Assembly (NCBI RefSeq): GCF_001347015.1
Contig: NZ_CFGI01000010.1
Coordinates: forward strand, 22,993-86,992
DNA from: Streptococcus pneumoniae
GTDB taxonomy: Bacteria; Bacillota; Bacilli; Lactobacillales; Streptococcaceae
Direction of reading: 5' to 3'
DNA: 64,000 nt
This document shows positions 1-6,624 of the stretch, piece after piece. The notes beneath the pieces were generated by a model. It saw only the letters and a program-made list of their open reading frames with translations. It searched no databases and had not been told where the DNA came from. Numbering within the stretch: the first letter of the stretch is position 1; every line of letters begins with the position of its first letter. Both the position numbers and the translations under genes were made by a program.

Positions 1-2
1 TA

Positions 3-242
3 AAAGTCCCGAGGGAAATCAGACCGTTTGATGTGGGTTATCGAATAGTAAATAAACACGGTCAAGCGCTTGCCTTAAAAAACGGAGCAAGTATATTCGC
101 TTTACCCTCACTGGCCGAAAAAGCGATAAAGAAAGAGTTTGGAAAAAATGATCCAGACTTTGACATTGAAAAACATTCAGTTGAAGAGGTCGCTGTTATA
201 AATTTAAGTAAATTCCACAGTTATTTTGAGGAGGTGGAGTGA
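3..242 (+). CDS. Partial phage protein of unknown function
   Basis: The reading frame is open to the left edge, so the gene is cut by the window; 79 codons plus the stop are visible. A GTG at 33 could be a start, but the frame continues upstream without a stop, so a 5'-truncated gene is more likely. The visible part is basic in its first half and acidic at the C-terminus, with no recognised domain. Its TGA overlaps the next gene's ATG by one base, which points to translational coupling in the phage early operon. Confidence 0.55.
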   Translation, partial: KVPREIRPFDVGYRIVNKHGQALALKNGASIFALPSLAEKAIKKEFGKNDPDFDIEKHSVEEVAVINLSKFHSYFEEVE

Positions 243-382
243 TGGAAGAAGTTATTATGGCTACGTTGCCTAACAAAGAATTGAACAGATTGATAAAAAT
301 TGAATTGACGCTCCAAAAAATGATTGACCGTGGACTTATTGACGAGGAGCAGTTTAATGAAATTATGGACGAAGAAGAGTAA
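242..382 (+). CDS. Small acidic phage protein (46 aa)
   Basis: A short ORF starting at the ATG that overlaps the previous stop (TGATG). An AAGGAGGT sequence right after its end serves the next gene. The product is 46 aa, rich in Glu and Asp at the C-terminus, and probably helical. I do not recognise the family. Tight packing between two better supported phage genes and good overlap spacing are the main reasons for calling it. Confidence 0.5.
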   Translation: MEEVIMATLPNKELNRLIKIELTLQKMIDRGLIDEEQFNEIMDEEE

Positions 383-394
383 GGAGGTCACAGA

Positions 395-655
395 TTGAAA
401 CGATTTATCGCAATCTGGATTCTTCTATCTGCTGGACTAAACATCTGGCAGATGGACAGGATTAAAGAATTGGAAGAGAAGAAGCCTATGGTTATCTACA
501 AGGCTGATAATGTAGGCGCTGAGATTTTCGGTAAAGTCGTCGAGAAAGGACGGCATGGCAAGCTATACACGCTTACGATACGTGATTACGGGGTGTTCGT
601 GGTTACTAGAGAACAGTGGGATAAGATCAGAGTTGGGGATGAGGTGATGTTGTGA
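395..655 (+). CDS. DUF1372-type phage membrane-anchored protein
   Basis: 86 aa from a TTG start preceded by AAGGAGGT. An N-terminal hydrophobic segment (about residues 3-18) suggests a signal anchor. It is followed by a short Glu/Lys-rich helix and a small beta-rich domain containing DNVGAEIFGKVVEK. This layout and motif resemble the DUF1372 proteins common in streptococcal siphoviruses; their function is unknown. The last four bases (GTGA) overlap the start of the methyltransferase gene. Confidence 0.7.
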   Translation: MKRFIAIWILLSAGLNIWQMDRIKELEEKKPMVIYKADNVGAEIFGKVVEKGRHGKLYTLTIRDYGVFVVTREQWDKIRVGDEVML

Positions 656-1326
656 AATTATTTCTTCACGAAGATTGTATGGACGTCATGAAAAAATATC
701 CTGATAATTATTTTGATTTAGCTATTGTAGATCCTCCATATTTTTCTGGTCCAGAAAAAAGAGAATACTATGGTCGAAAAGTCAGTCCGATTGGCGTCAA
801 TAGACTGTATGGCAAAACATCAGAGTGGAAAATTCCAAATAGAGATTATTTTGATGAGTTATTTAGAGTTTCAAAAAATCAAATCATTTAGGGTGTGAAC
901 TACTTCGACTACTCTTTTAGGTCTGGCCGTATTGTTTGGGATAAAGTTAATGGTCAGTCCAGTTTCTCAGATTGTGAGATAGCATACTGCAGTTTACATG
1001 ACAGCATACGCTTATTTCGATATATGTGGAATGGTATGATGCAAGGTAAATCAATCTCTGAAGGTCATATACAACAAGGAAACAAGGCATTGAATGAGGT
1101 TAGAATTCATCCGACACAAAAACCGATAAATCTTTATCTTTGGTTACTTCAAACTTACGCAAAAGACGGAGACAAGATTCTTGATACTCATGTTGGTTCA
1201 GCAAGTAGTTTAATCGCTTGTCAAGAATTAGGTTTTGAGTATGTAGGTTGCGAGTTAGATAGAGACATCTTCAATATTGCTAAACAGAGACTTGATGTTT
1301 ACGAGAAGAAAATAAAATTATTTTAG
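652..1326 (+). pseudogene. Orphan DNA methyltransferase interrupted by an amber codon
   Basis: One continuous frame of 225 codons, including the terminal stop, is broken only by TAG at 889-891 (codon 80). The first half carries the amino-methyltransferase motif DPPY near residue 26. The second half carries the SAM-binding region ILDTHVGSAS followed by VGCELD. Context QII-stop-GVNYFDY matches the QIIWGxNYF block of this family as I remember it, so a single TGG-to-TAG change is the simplest cause. No restriction enzyme gene is adjacent, so it looks like a phage solitary methyltransferase. Unless the amber is suppressed, the product is inactive because the catalytic and cofactor halves are separated. 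Confidence 0.8.
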
Positions 1327-1334
1327 GAGTTATC

Positions 1335-1826
1335 ATGAACACACTAGAAAATGTAAAACAATGGTTTATTGACCGTGATTTAGAGAACGGTGGACGGTTA
1401 GACAAGCAGTCACTAAAACTCAGTGAAGAGTTCGGTGAGTTATGCGCAGGCTATCTCAAGAAGAATGAGAAACTGACCAAGGATAGCATCGGAGATTGCG
1501 CAGTCGTGATTGTCGGTCTTGCCTTGCTGAGCAAAGTGGATGTGCATAAGATTTTCAAGGACTCTGAGAGAATCAAAATAAAAGACGTCACGGAATGCTT
1601 AAAATGGTTGAACTCTAATATTAGTGACTTCCAACTTACACACAATTTGGTAGAAAAGAGCGTGTGTAGAGATAGTCTAGTAAGTTCGATTGGTTACTTA
1701 AAATCAATCAGTAAATCGCTTGGTTATAGTTTTGAGGAATGTTTTGAACTGGCTTACCAAGAAATCAAAGACCGAAAAGGTCGTTGGATTGATGGTAGCT
1801 TTGTGAAAGAGGAGGATTTGGGATGA
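1335..1826 (+). CDS. MazG-like nucleotide pyrophosphohydrolase
   Basis: 163 aa with TAGGAG seven bases before the ATG. The N-terminal half has the helical metal-binding pattern of all-alpha NTP pyrophosphatases: LSEEFGELCAGY, then GDCAVVIVGLALL, giving the E-x-x-E and later Asp ligands. Such phage proteins hydrolyse nucleoside triphosphates or alarmone-like nucleotides. The C-terminal 80 residues are less typical and may be a repeat of the helical unit. The stop overlaps the next start by four bases. Confidence 0.7.
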   Translation: MNTLENVKQWFIDRDLENGGRLDKQSLKLSEEFGELCAGYLKKNEKLTKDSIGDCAVVIVGLALLSKVDVHKIFKDSERIKIKDVTECLKWLNSNISDFQLTHNLVEKSVCRDSLVSSIGYLKSISKSLGYSFEECFELAYQEIKDRKGRWIDGSFVKEEDLG

Positions 1827-2218
1827 TAGCGAAATTTAGAGCGTGGGATGTGTTAGCAGAAAAAATGATTGATGAAATACTGATGATTTCATTTGTCAGA
1901 AAAGAAATCATAGGGAAGTTTAGCAATGGCTCTACATCAGTTCCGTTAAAATTTGAAGATGAGCGAAACGGGGAAGACGTTATCCTCATGCAATCAACAG
2001 ATATGGTTGATAGGAATGGCAATATTATCTTTGAAGGCGATATAGTCAAAATGTCTAAGGATGTCTATTCTGAACCGACTTATTACGAGGTTGTAAGGCA
2101 TTACGGTGGAGCGTATCGTCTTGAATCTAAACAACACGGATGTGAATTGTGGTTACGCCATAATGATTGTGAGGTTGTAGGCAACATCTACGAAAATAAG
2201 GAGTTACTAGATGCCTGA
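1823..2218 (+). CDS. YopX-family phage protein
   Basis: 131 aa starting at an ATG that overlaps the MazG-like stop; GGAGGATTTGGG precedes it. The sequence begins IAKFRAWD, continues with a central LMQSTDMVDRNGNIIFEGDIVK block and ends with a VVGNIYEN motif. These are the hallmarks of the YopX family found in Bacillus SPbeta and many streptococcal phages. The molecular role is unknown. Confidence 0.8.
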   Translation: MIAKFRAWDVLAEKMIDEILMISFVRKEIIGKFSNGSTSVPLKFEDERNGEDVILMQSTDMVDRNGNIIFEGDIVKMSKDVYSEPTYYEVVRHYGGAYRLESKQHGCELWLRHNDCEVVGNIYENKELLDA

Positions 2219-2390
2219 CGTAGAATGGATTATGGAGAATTGCCATATGATGCGTGACAATGGTATCTGGGCAGGAGAGAAGCAGATTTCCTACGCTAGT
2301 CCAGATGGGCAATATACGTATTACGTAAACAAGCGCAAAGATGGCACTTATTATTTACATGGAGCGTATAAACATTATGGCAGGACGTAG
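2211..2390 (+). CDS. Small phage protein (59 aa)
   Basis: An ATG inside the end of the YopX gene, preceded by AAGGAGTTACTAG at good spacing, opens a 59-aa ORF. The product is rich in Tyr and Trp (SYASPDGQYTYYVNKRKDG), suggesting a small beta structure. Family not recognised. Its end overlaps the start of the next gene in another frame. Confidence 0.5.
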   Translation: MPDVEWIMENCHMMRDNGIWAGEKQISYASPDGQYTYYVNKRKDGTYYLHGAYKHYGRT

Positions 2391-2889
2391 ATGGACGGAA
2401 GACGAGGTTGATTATATTTTACTAGCCCACAACGATAATGAAAGTACAGTTGAAGAAGTCGCTGATTTTTTAGGTCGTACAGTTAGTTCTGTCCGATGTA
2501 AGTCTGAGATAATCAACAAAGGAAAAGGTCAGTTTATAAAACGCCATTGGCAGGATGAAGAAATAAGAATTTTACGGCGCTATTATCAAAAAGTTCAAGA
2601 TTTGAGCCAGCTAGCTAAGATATTAAATCGAAGTTTAGACGCAGTGATTATAAAAGCAAACAGACTCGGACTACCTCGCAGAAAAAATAAATGGGATGTT
2701 TCAAAATACGATATAGAAACACTTGGAAAAATGGGCATGAGCTGTAGACAAATAGCATGCCAATTAGACAGACCACTTCATCTGATTAGAGCGGTGGTCT
2801 ATCATTATAAAATACCTGTCGGGAAAGAAGAAATTCAACAGCATCCTTGGAGTTTTGACAATGATATGATTTTTATGAGGAGGACTTAA
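2377..2889 (+). CDS. Myb/SANT-like helix-turn-helix phage protein
   Basis: About 170 aa. I chose ATG 2377 (MAGRRWTEDE) because the SANT-like repeat begins there; an in-frame ATG at 2341 would add 12 residues. Three successive helix-turn-helix-like units are visible: RRWTEDEVDYILL...VSSVRCKSEII, RHWQDEEIRILRRYYQ...LDAVIIKANRLGLPRR, and a less regular C-terminal one. It probably binds DNA, but its target cannot be told from sequence. Confidence 0.65.
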   Translation: MAGRRWTEDEVDYILLAHNDNESTVEEVADFLGRTVSSVRCKSEIINKGKGQFIKRHWQDEEIRILRRYYQKVQDLSQLAKILNRSLDAVIIKANRLGLPRRKNKWDVSKYDIETLGKMGMSCRQIACQLDRPLHLIRAVVYHYKIPVGKEEIQQHPWSFDNDMIFMRRT

Positions 2890-2890
2890 C

Positions 2891-3115
2891 ATGACAGACA
2901 ACATAAACAAACCAAACCACTACCAAGGAAGATACGGCATGGAATCTATCGATGCTTTAAGAAACTTCATGACACCAGAACAGCTGAAAGGATTTTATCT
3001 TGGAAATGCCTTGAAGTATCAACTGCGATTTCAGAAGAAAAACGGTCTTGAAGACCTGAAGAAAACCAGAAAGAACCTTGACTGGCTGATTGAGGAGATG
3101 GAGCATGAGAATTAA
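2891..3115 (+). CDS. DUF3310-type phage protein
   Basis: 74 aa. The start INKPNHYQGRYGMESIDALRNF and the C-terminal KYQLRFQKKNGLEDLKKTRKNLDWLIE are characteristic of the DUF3310 (SaV-like) family, widespread in Gram-positive phages and often fused or adjacent to nucleotide-metabolism proteins. AGGAGGACTTAAC provides the ribosome site. Function is unknown. The end overlaps the next start. Confidence 0.8.
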   Translation: MTDNINKPNHYQGRYGMESIDALRNFMTPEQLKGFYLGNALKYQLRFQKKNGLEDLKKTRKNLDWLIEEMEHEN

Positions 3116-3308
3116 AACTTTAATGGGAACAATCATCAATGTTGACAGGATAAAGCGCAGTATCACAGTTGAGGGTATTGAATTAGGCTCAGATTGTCGT
3201 GCTTTAGTATCTAAACACAAAGATGGTACAGGTACAATAACACTAGTTTTTGATGGGAAAATAATTAAAAAAAGGAGTAAAAACAATGTTTACACAATAC
3301 AATCATGA
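3105..3308 (+). CDS. Small phage hypothetical protein (67 aa)
   Basis: ATG 3105 follows TGAGGAGATGG and overlaps the end of the DUF3310 gene. The frame is open a little further upstream (3090), but the later start has the better ribosome site. The product looks like a small beta-barrel with repeated short hydrophobic strands. No family recognised. Its last 23 bases overlap the SPFH gene. Confidence 0.55.
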   Translation: MRIKTLMGTIINVDRIKRSITVEGIELGSDCRALVSKHKDGTGTITLVFDGKIIKKRSKNNVYTIQS

Positions 3309-4149
3309 AACAGGAAAAACGACACTTACAAGACTTGCTAAAGGCGGTATCATTACAGTTGCAGCTGTTGCTTCACTTGGAATTTTTCGTCTTACGGCTA
3401 TGAAGCGTATCCCAGCTAATACAGTTGGGGTTAAGGTTAGCGCAATTGGAGGTGTGCAAGAAAACACCCTGCAAACAGGATATCATCTAAAAATGCCATT
3501 TATTGACAAAGTCTACACCTTATCGACATCTGTTCAAACAAAAACAATGGAGAAAATCACGACTCAGACAAAAGATGGTCAATGGTTGAATACTAATATC
3601 GATGTGAAATATCGTGTTAATAAGGAAAAAGCCATGACGGTATTTTCTAACTACACAGACTTAGAAAACGTGAATAATAGTGTAGTATCTCCTGCCGTTC
3701 AGCGTGCTATTGAATCGGTAACAGGTAATTACGATATCTATGATGTGCTGGGTGACAAGCGTACTGAAGTCTACGAGGCGATTGATAAAGCTCTTAAAGA
3801 AAAATTTGAGTCTTATGATCTAGAGTTTGTATCTTTCACGATTACAGACCAAGATGCAGGAGACGAGATTGAAGCAGCAATCAAAAATGAATCGGTCAAA
3901 CAAAAGGAAATAGATACAGCTAAACAGGAACAGGAGAAAGCTAAGGTTGAAGCCGATACCAAGAAAGTTCAAGCTCAAGCAGAAGCAGATGCAGGTATCA
4001 TCAAAGCAGAAGGTGAAGCTAAGGCCAACAAAGCTAAGTCAGATTCAATCACAGATAATCTTATCCGGATGAAAGAAGCAGAAGCCAGAGAGAAGCATGG
4101 CTGGGTCACTGTTAACGGTGCAGGTAGTGTGATCACGAATAAAGAATAA
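3286..4149 (+). CDS. SPFH/prohibitin-like membrane protein of the prophage
   Basis: 287 aa, start at an ATG preceded by AAAAGGAGTAAAAAC. A single N-terminal transmembrane segment (about residues 20-37, GGIITVAAVASLGIF) leads into a Band-7/SPFH domain (IPANTVGVKVSAIGG, then TGYHLKMPFIDKVYTLSTSVQ). A long Glu/Lys/Ala-rich helix (about residues 205-260) follows and should form a coiled coil. Prohibitin-like proteins form membrane-associated rings. Its place at the end of the early module suggests a role in membrane or replication-factory organisation or in host takeover, which is inference. Confidence 0.85.
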   Translation: MFTQYNHETGKTTLTRLAKGGIITVAAVASLGIFRLTAMKRIPANTVGVKVSAIGGVQENTLQTGYHLKMPFIDKVYTLSTSVQTKTMEKITTQTKDGQWLNTNIDVKYRVNKEKAMTVFSNYTDLENVNNSVVSPAVQRAIESVTGNYDIYDVLGDKRTEVYEAIDKALKEKFESYDLEFVSFTITDQDAGDEIEAAIKNESVKQKEIDTAKQEQEKAKVEADTKKVQAQAEADAGIIKAEGEAKANKAKSDSITDNLIRMKEAEAREKHGWVTVNGAGSVITNKE

Positions 4150-4223
4150 AATAAAAAAGCCAGCACAGCTGACTCCTTTGTGATATACCCGATAAAAATA
4201 TTATATCATAAAGGAGCTATGTT

Positions 4224-4670
4224 GTGAGGTTATTAAAAAAGGTTGACGTGCAATTCACCAAGAAAAATGTCTATGATGTTCTAGAGAGTTATCGCTCGTA
4301 TGTCCGAATGGCAGGCGCTGAGTATTTGCCTAAAATCACAACGACCTACTCATTTGAGCCAAAGACATTTACTGGTAAGAACACAGCTACAGAGAATATG
4401 GTTATTAGACATGTAGATGCAGAAGCAGAGGTTTTAGAGATTGAGAGAGCAGTCAACTGCATAATGGATCCATACGTTCGGCAGGTTATAGCAAAGAAGT
4501 ACATGGATATGAAAATCCAATTATCAGACAAGGCAATCTATATGGACTTAGGCTATTCTGAAAGTGAGTTTTATCGCATGCTTAGTAGAGGTGCTTTGGA
4601 ATTTGCGGAAGCCTATCGAAAAGGTAAATTAATTGTCTTTCGTAAAATTTTGGGAGATATTTGCAAGTAA
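4224..4670 (+). CDS. ArpU-family late transcription regulator
   Basis: 148 aa from GTG 4224, preceded by AAAGGAGCTATGTT. The last third contains a sigma-region-4-like helix-turn-helix (SDKAIYMDLGYSESEFYRMLSRGALEFAEAY), typical of ArpU proteins that sit just before the packaging genes in Gram-positive phages and switch on late transcription. Directly downstream lie paired TTGCAAG repeats and an extended -10, a plausible target. Confidence 0.85.
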   Translation: MRLLKKVDVQFTKKNVYDVLESYRSYVRMAGAEYLPKITTTYSFEPKTFTGKNTATENMVIRHVDAEAEVLEIERAVNCIMDPYVRQVIAKKYMDMKIQLSDKAIYMDLGYSESEFYRMLSRGALEFAEAYRKGKLIVFRKILGDICK

Positions 4671-4705
4671 ATTGCAAGGAAATGGCTTATTTTACATGGT
4701 AAAAT
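4661..4705 (+). promoter_or_regulatory. Candidate ArpU-controlled late promoter
   Basis: Direct repeats TTGCAAG at 4661 and 4672 are 11 bp apart, one helical turn. An extended -10 TGGTAAAAT follows, its hexamer at 4700-4705, and no good -35 hexamer stands at 17 bp. That is the layout of an activator-dependent promoter. Transcription would start near 4712, just before the first tRNA-like element. The link to ArpU is inferred from position. Confidence 0.5.
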
Positions 4706-4725
4706 AGTATTGTCAATAATTAGAG

Positions 4726-4808
4726 ATAGAGGTCTCAGAATTTGGCAGATGGTTACCTGAAATCAGGGTGTCGTAAAGGCATTGAGGGTTCGAGTCCCTC
4801 CCTCTATT
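4726..4808 (+). tRNA. tRNA-like element 1 (class II, Leu-like, abnormal anticodon loop)
   Basis: An 83-nt cloverleaf: 7-bp acceptor stem ATAGAGG/CCTCTAT, short D arm with TGGCAGA loop, long variable arm (TGTC/GGCA), and perfect T arm GAGGG-TTCGAGT-CCCTC. The five-pair anticodon stem (TACCT/GGGTG, two G-U) holds a seven-base loop GAAATCA with A instead of U at position 33. A competing four-base-loop hairpin CCTG/CAGG is also possible. No CCA is encoded. It resembles tRNA-Leu but may not decode. Confidence 0.6.
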
Positions 4809-4847
4809 TCGTTCATTGATGTCTCCTTTATCTTTATTATATTTTTT

Positions 4848-4867
4848 CGAGACTTCGGTCTCGTTTT
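4848..4867 (+). terminator. UUCG hairpin with short U run
   Basis: CGAGAC-TTCG-GTCTCG followed by TTTT lies between two tRNA-like elements. The perfect 6-bp stem with a UUCG tetraloop is very stable. The U run is only four, so it may be a processing spacer or a weak terminator. Confidence 0.5.
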
Positions 4868-4929
4868 GGCGGTGACAGGCAAGTGGTTTCTCTCCTATGT
4901 TTCCCTTGGTTCGATTCCGGGCATCGCCG
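4868..4929 (+). tRNA. tRNA-like element 2 (62 nt, arm missing)
   Basis: The acceptor stem GGCGGTG/CATCGCC (one G-U) and T arm CTTGG-TTCGATT-CCGGG are intact, followed by G at the discriminator position. Only 28 nt lie between them, enough for one arm, so a normal anticodon arm is absent. It is either a deletion relic of a phage tRNA or a tRNA mimic. Confidence 0.5.
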
Positions 4930-5741
4930 TTAAAGACTACAAAAAAATTAAAAAAGGAAAGCTTTCAAATTGATTACTAATTAACACGCAAGGTAGTAGT
5001 CGTCTTGCATTTTTAGGGCTTAGCCTAGATAATCTGTGGTAACTCAGGAAAAGGATGTTTTTAAATCTATCAAACATCCTGCCAGAAATGGTCAATCTAA
5101 GCAATTTAATCTTAACTATTTCAATTTTGGAATAGGTGGGCGAAGTTAAAGCAGGGAGATTCCAACGGCAAGGTGCTGAGGAAATGCAAACGTGGCAGTT
5201 TGGCTGTGAAACGAGTCTATAAGAGGAAAGAGGTATTTGGTTCGAGGTGCAACAAGAGCTTAATACCATATCTTACAAAAATTGGGCGCCTCCCAAAAGT
5301 ATGTAAGGTGAGTTGATTGTCCGCAAAACAATCGATAACAAGCAGGCGCTGTGCATTTTGTTCTTCAAAAGAGAATGAAACACATGGCGATGCGTGTCTG
5401 TGATAGATGAAAGATGATTTTTATATTTTAAAAGCTATTCAAGATAGAAAAAACTCAAAAAAAGCAAAAGTCATCGCCCGTCACAAACGAAAGTGTACTT
5501 CGGCAATTAGATTGCCTGCTCAAGTCTCGCAAGGATAAGAGTAAAGTCAAAGAGTAAAGCAGCTTAGACTTTTAGCGGGGTCTTCGTTAATTGAAAAATG
5601 GCTTAGTAGTTTGTGATGTAAGGAGTGATTGGTCTAACCAATCGTGCATGAGTGATACAAGTAGGAATATTTGTGGACAAGATAATAAACTATAAGTTAT
5701 CCAAAGTCACTCGTTTAAAGCAGTAGTCTCATGCTAGCTAA
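4930..5741 (+). ncRNA. Candidate giant structured phage RNA (GOLLD/ROOL-like)
   Basis: About 810 nt with no credible protein gene. Many strong stems are visible: GCAAG/CTTGC near 4986-5008; a perfect 9-bp stem AGGATGTTT/AAACATCCT (5052-5060 with 5072-5080); GGTATT/AATACC (5232-5237 with 5262-5267); GCGCCT/AGGCGC (5286-5291 with 5344-5349) enclosing GATTGT/ACAATC (5315-5333). GOLLD and ROOL RNAs are large RNAs of Lactobacillales and related phages that lie next to or around tRNA genes. Position before terS, length and flanking tRNA-like elements fit, but class membership needs a covariance search. Confidence 0.6.
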
Positions 5742-5814
5742 TGGATATATGGTAGACGGATTAAGTCCTGTTTAGGGAATTAAGATGTCACAGGTTCGAG
5801 TCCTGTCGTTCCAA
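5742..5814 (+). tRNA. tRNA-like element 3 (degenerate)
   Basis: The 3' half is perfect: T arm ACAGG-TTCGAGT-CCTGT, then CGTTCCA and A. The 5' acceptor strand TGGATAT pairs at only four of seven positions. An imperfect hairpin, TTAAGTCCT with GGGAATTAA around loop GTTTA (5761-5783), takes the place of the anticodon arm. It closes the structured RNA region and is 37 nt from the terminator. Confidence 0.45.
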
Positions 5815-5850
5815 TTGCGATTTTAATTCGCAGTGAGAGGTCTTGAAAAG

Positions 5851-5877
5851 GTCACACATCGTGTGGCTTTTTTATTT
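5851..5877 (+). terminator. Strong terminator before terS
   Basis: GTCACAC-ATC-GTGTGGC (7 bp, one G-U) followed by TTTTTTATTTT. It would end the RNA started near 4712 and give a transcript of about 1.17 kb, or set the level of read-through into the packaging genes. Confidence 0.8.
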
Positions 5878-5907
5878 TCCAAACAAACAAATACAGGAGG
5901 TTTAGTC

Positions 5908-6624
5908 TTGGGTAGAGCAAGAGACCCCAACCGAGACAAAGCATTTGAAATCTATTCAGAGAATAATGGAAACATTGAGCTGATTGAGATTGCTGAGCGA
6001 TTGGGTGTTTCAGCTGGCACTGTCCGAGGTTGGAAAAGTAAAGATGGATGGGAGCATAAAGTAAAAGGAACGCTCCAAAAGAAAAATACGGAACGTTCCA
6101 AAAATCCAAGAGGAGCTCCAAAAGGAAATAAGAATGCTGTGGGTCACGGAGCCCCTAAAGGGAACTCAAACGCCGTGACTCACGGCTTAAGAAGACGGTT
6201 CCTCCCTGACGGTATCTCTGAGCTTGTGGATGAAGTAAGGGCCATGTCTCCCATTGACATCCTTTGGGAAAATATCACACTGACCTATGCTAATCTTTTG
6301 CATGCTCAGCGTATTTTGTATGTGCAGGATGTTGAGGATACCACTACTATGCTGATTGCTAGTACAGCTAAAGGTGGAGAAAACTACGAAATCCACACAG
6401 CATGGGATAAGCAAGGCAAGGCATTAACTGCAATGGCAAGGGCTCAGTCAGAGCTTAAGAGCATGATTAAAACCTACGACGAGCTCACACGTTCTCCTCT
6501 TGTTACTGAGGAACAAAAACTACGAATCGAAAAACTTAAATCACAAATCGGTGTAGATAATGAACAAGATGATAAATTGAGAGACTTTGCCAAGGCTTTG
6601 AGAGGTGCTTTTAATGACAAGTAA
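5908..6624 (+). CDS. Terminase small subunit
   Basis: 238 aa from TTG 5908, chosen because AGGAGGTTTAG stands at ideal spacing; a longer frame from 5833 would run through the terminator hairpin. The N-terminus has a helix-turn-helix (LIEIAERLGVSAGTVRGWKSKDGW) for binding the pac/cos site. A basic Gly/Asn/Lys-rich linker (about 80-115) with repeated APKGN motifs follows, then a helical oligomerisation region. This is the PBSX/phi-type TerS layout. The end overlaps terL by 11 bases. Confidence 0.9.
   Translation: MGRARDPNRDKAFEIYSENNGNIELIEIAERLGVSAGTVRGWKSKDGWEHKVKGTLQKKNTERSKNPRGAPKGNKNAVGHGAPKGNSNAVTHGLRRRFLPDGISELVDEVRAMSPIDILWENITLTYANLLHAQRILYVQDVEDTTTMLIASTAKGGENYEIHTAWDKQGKALTAMARAQSELKSMIKTYDELTRSPLVTEEQKLRIEKLKSQIGVDNEQDDKLRDFAKALRGAFNDK

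Noticed and set aside
4782-5269. ORFs 4782-4973 (+) and 4937-5269 (-)
   Set aside because: They run through tRNA-like elements and strong hairpins, lack ribosome sites, and show no protein-like composition.
5833-5907. Longer terS start at 5833
   Set aside because: It would place a strong terminator inside the coding region; TTG 5908 has an ideal AGGAGG.
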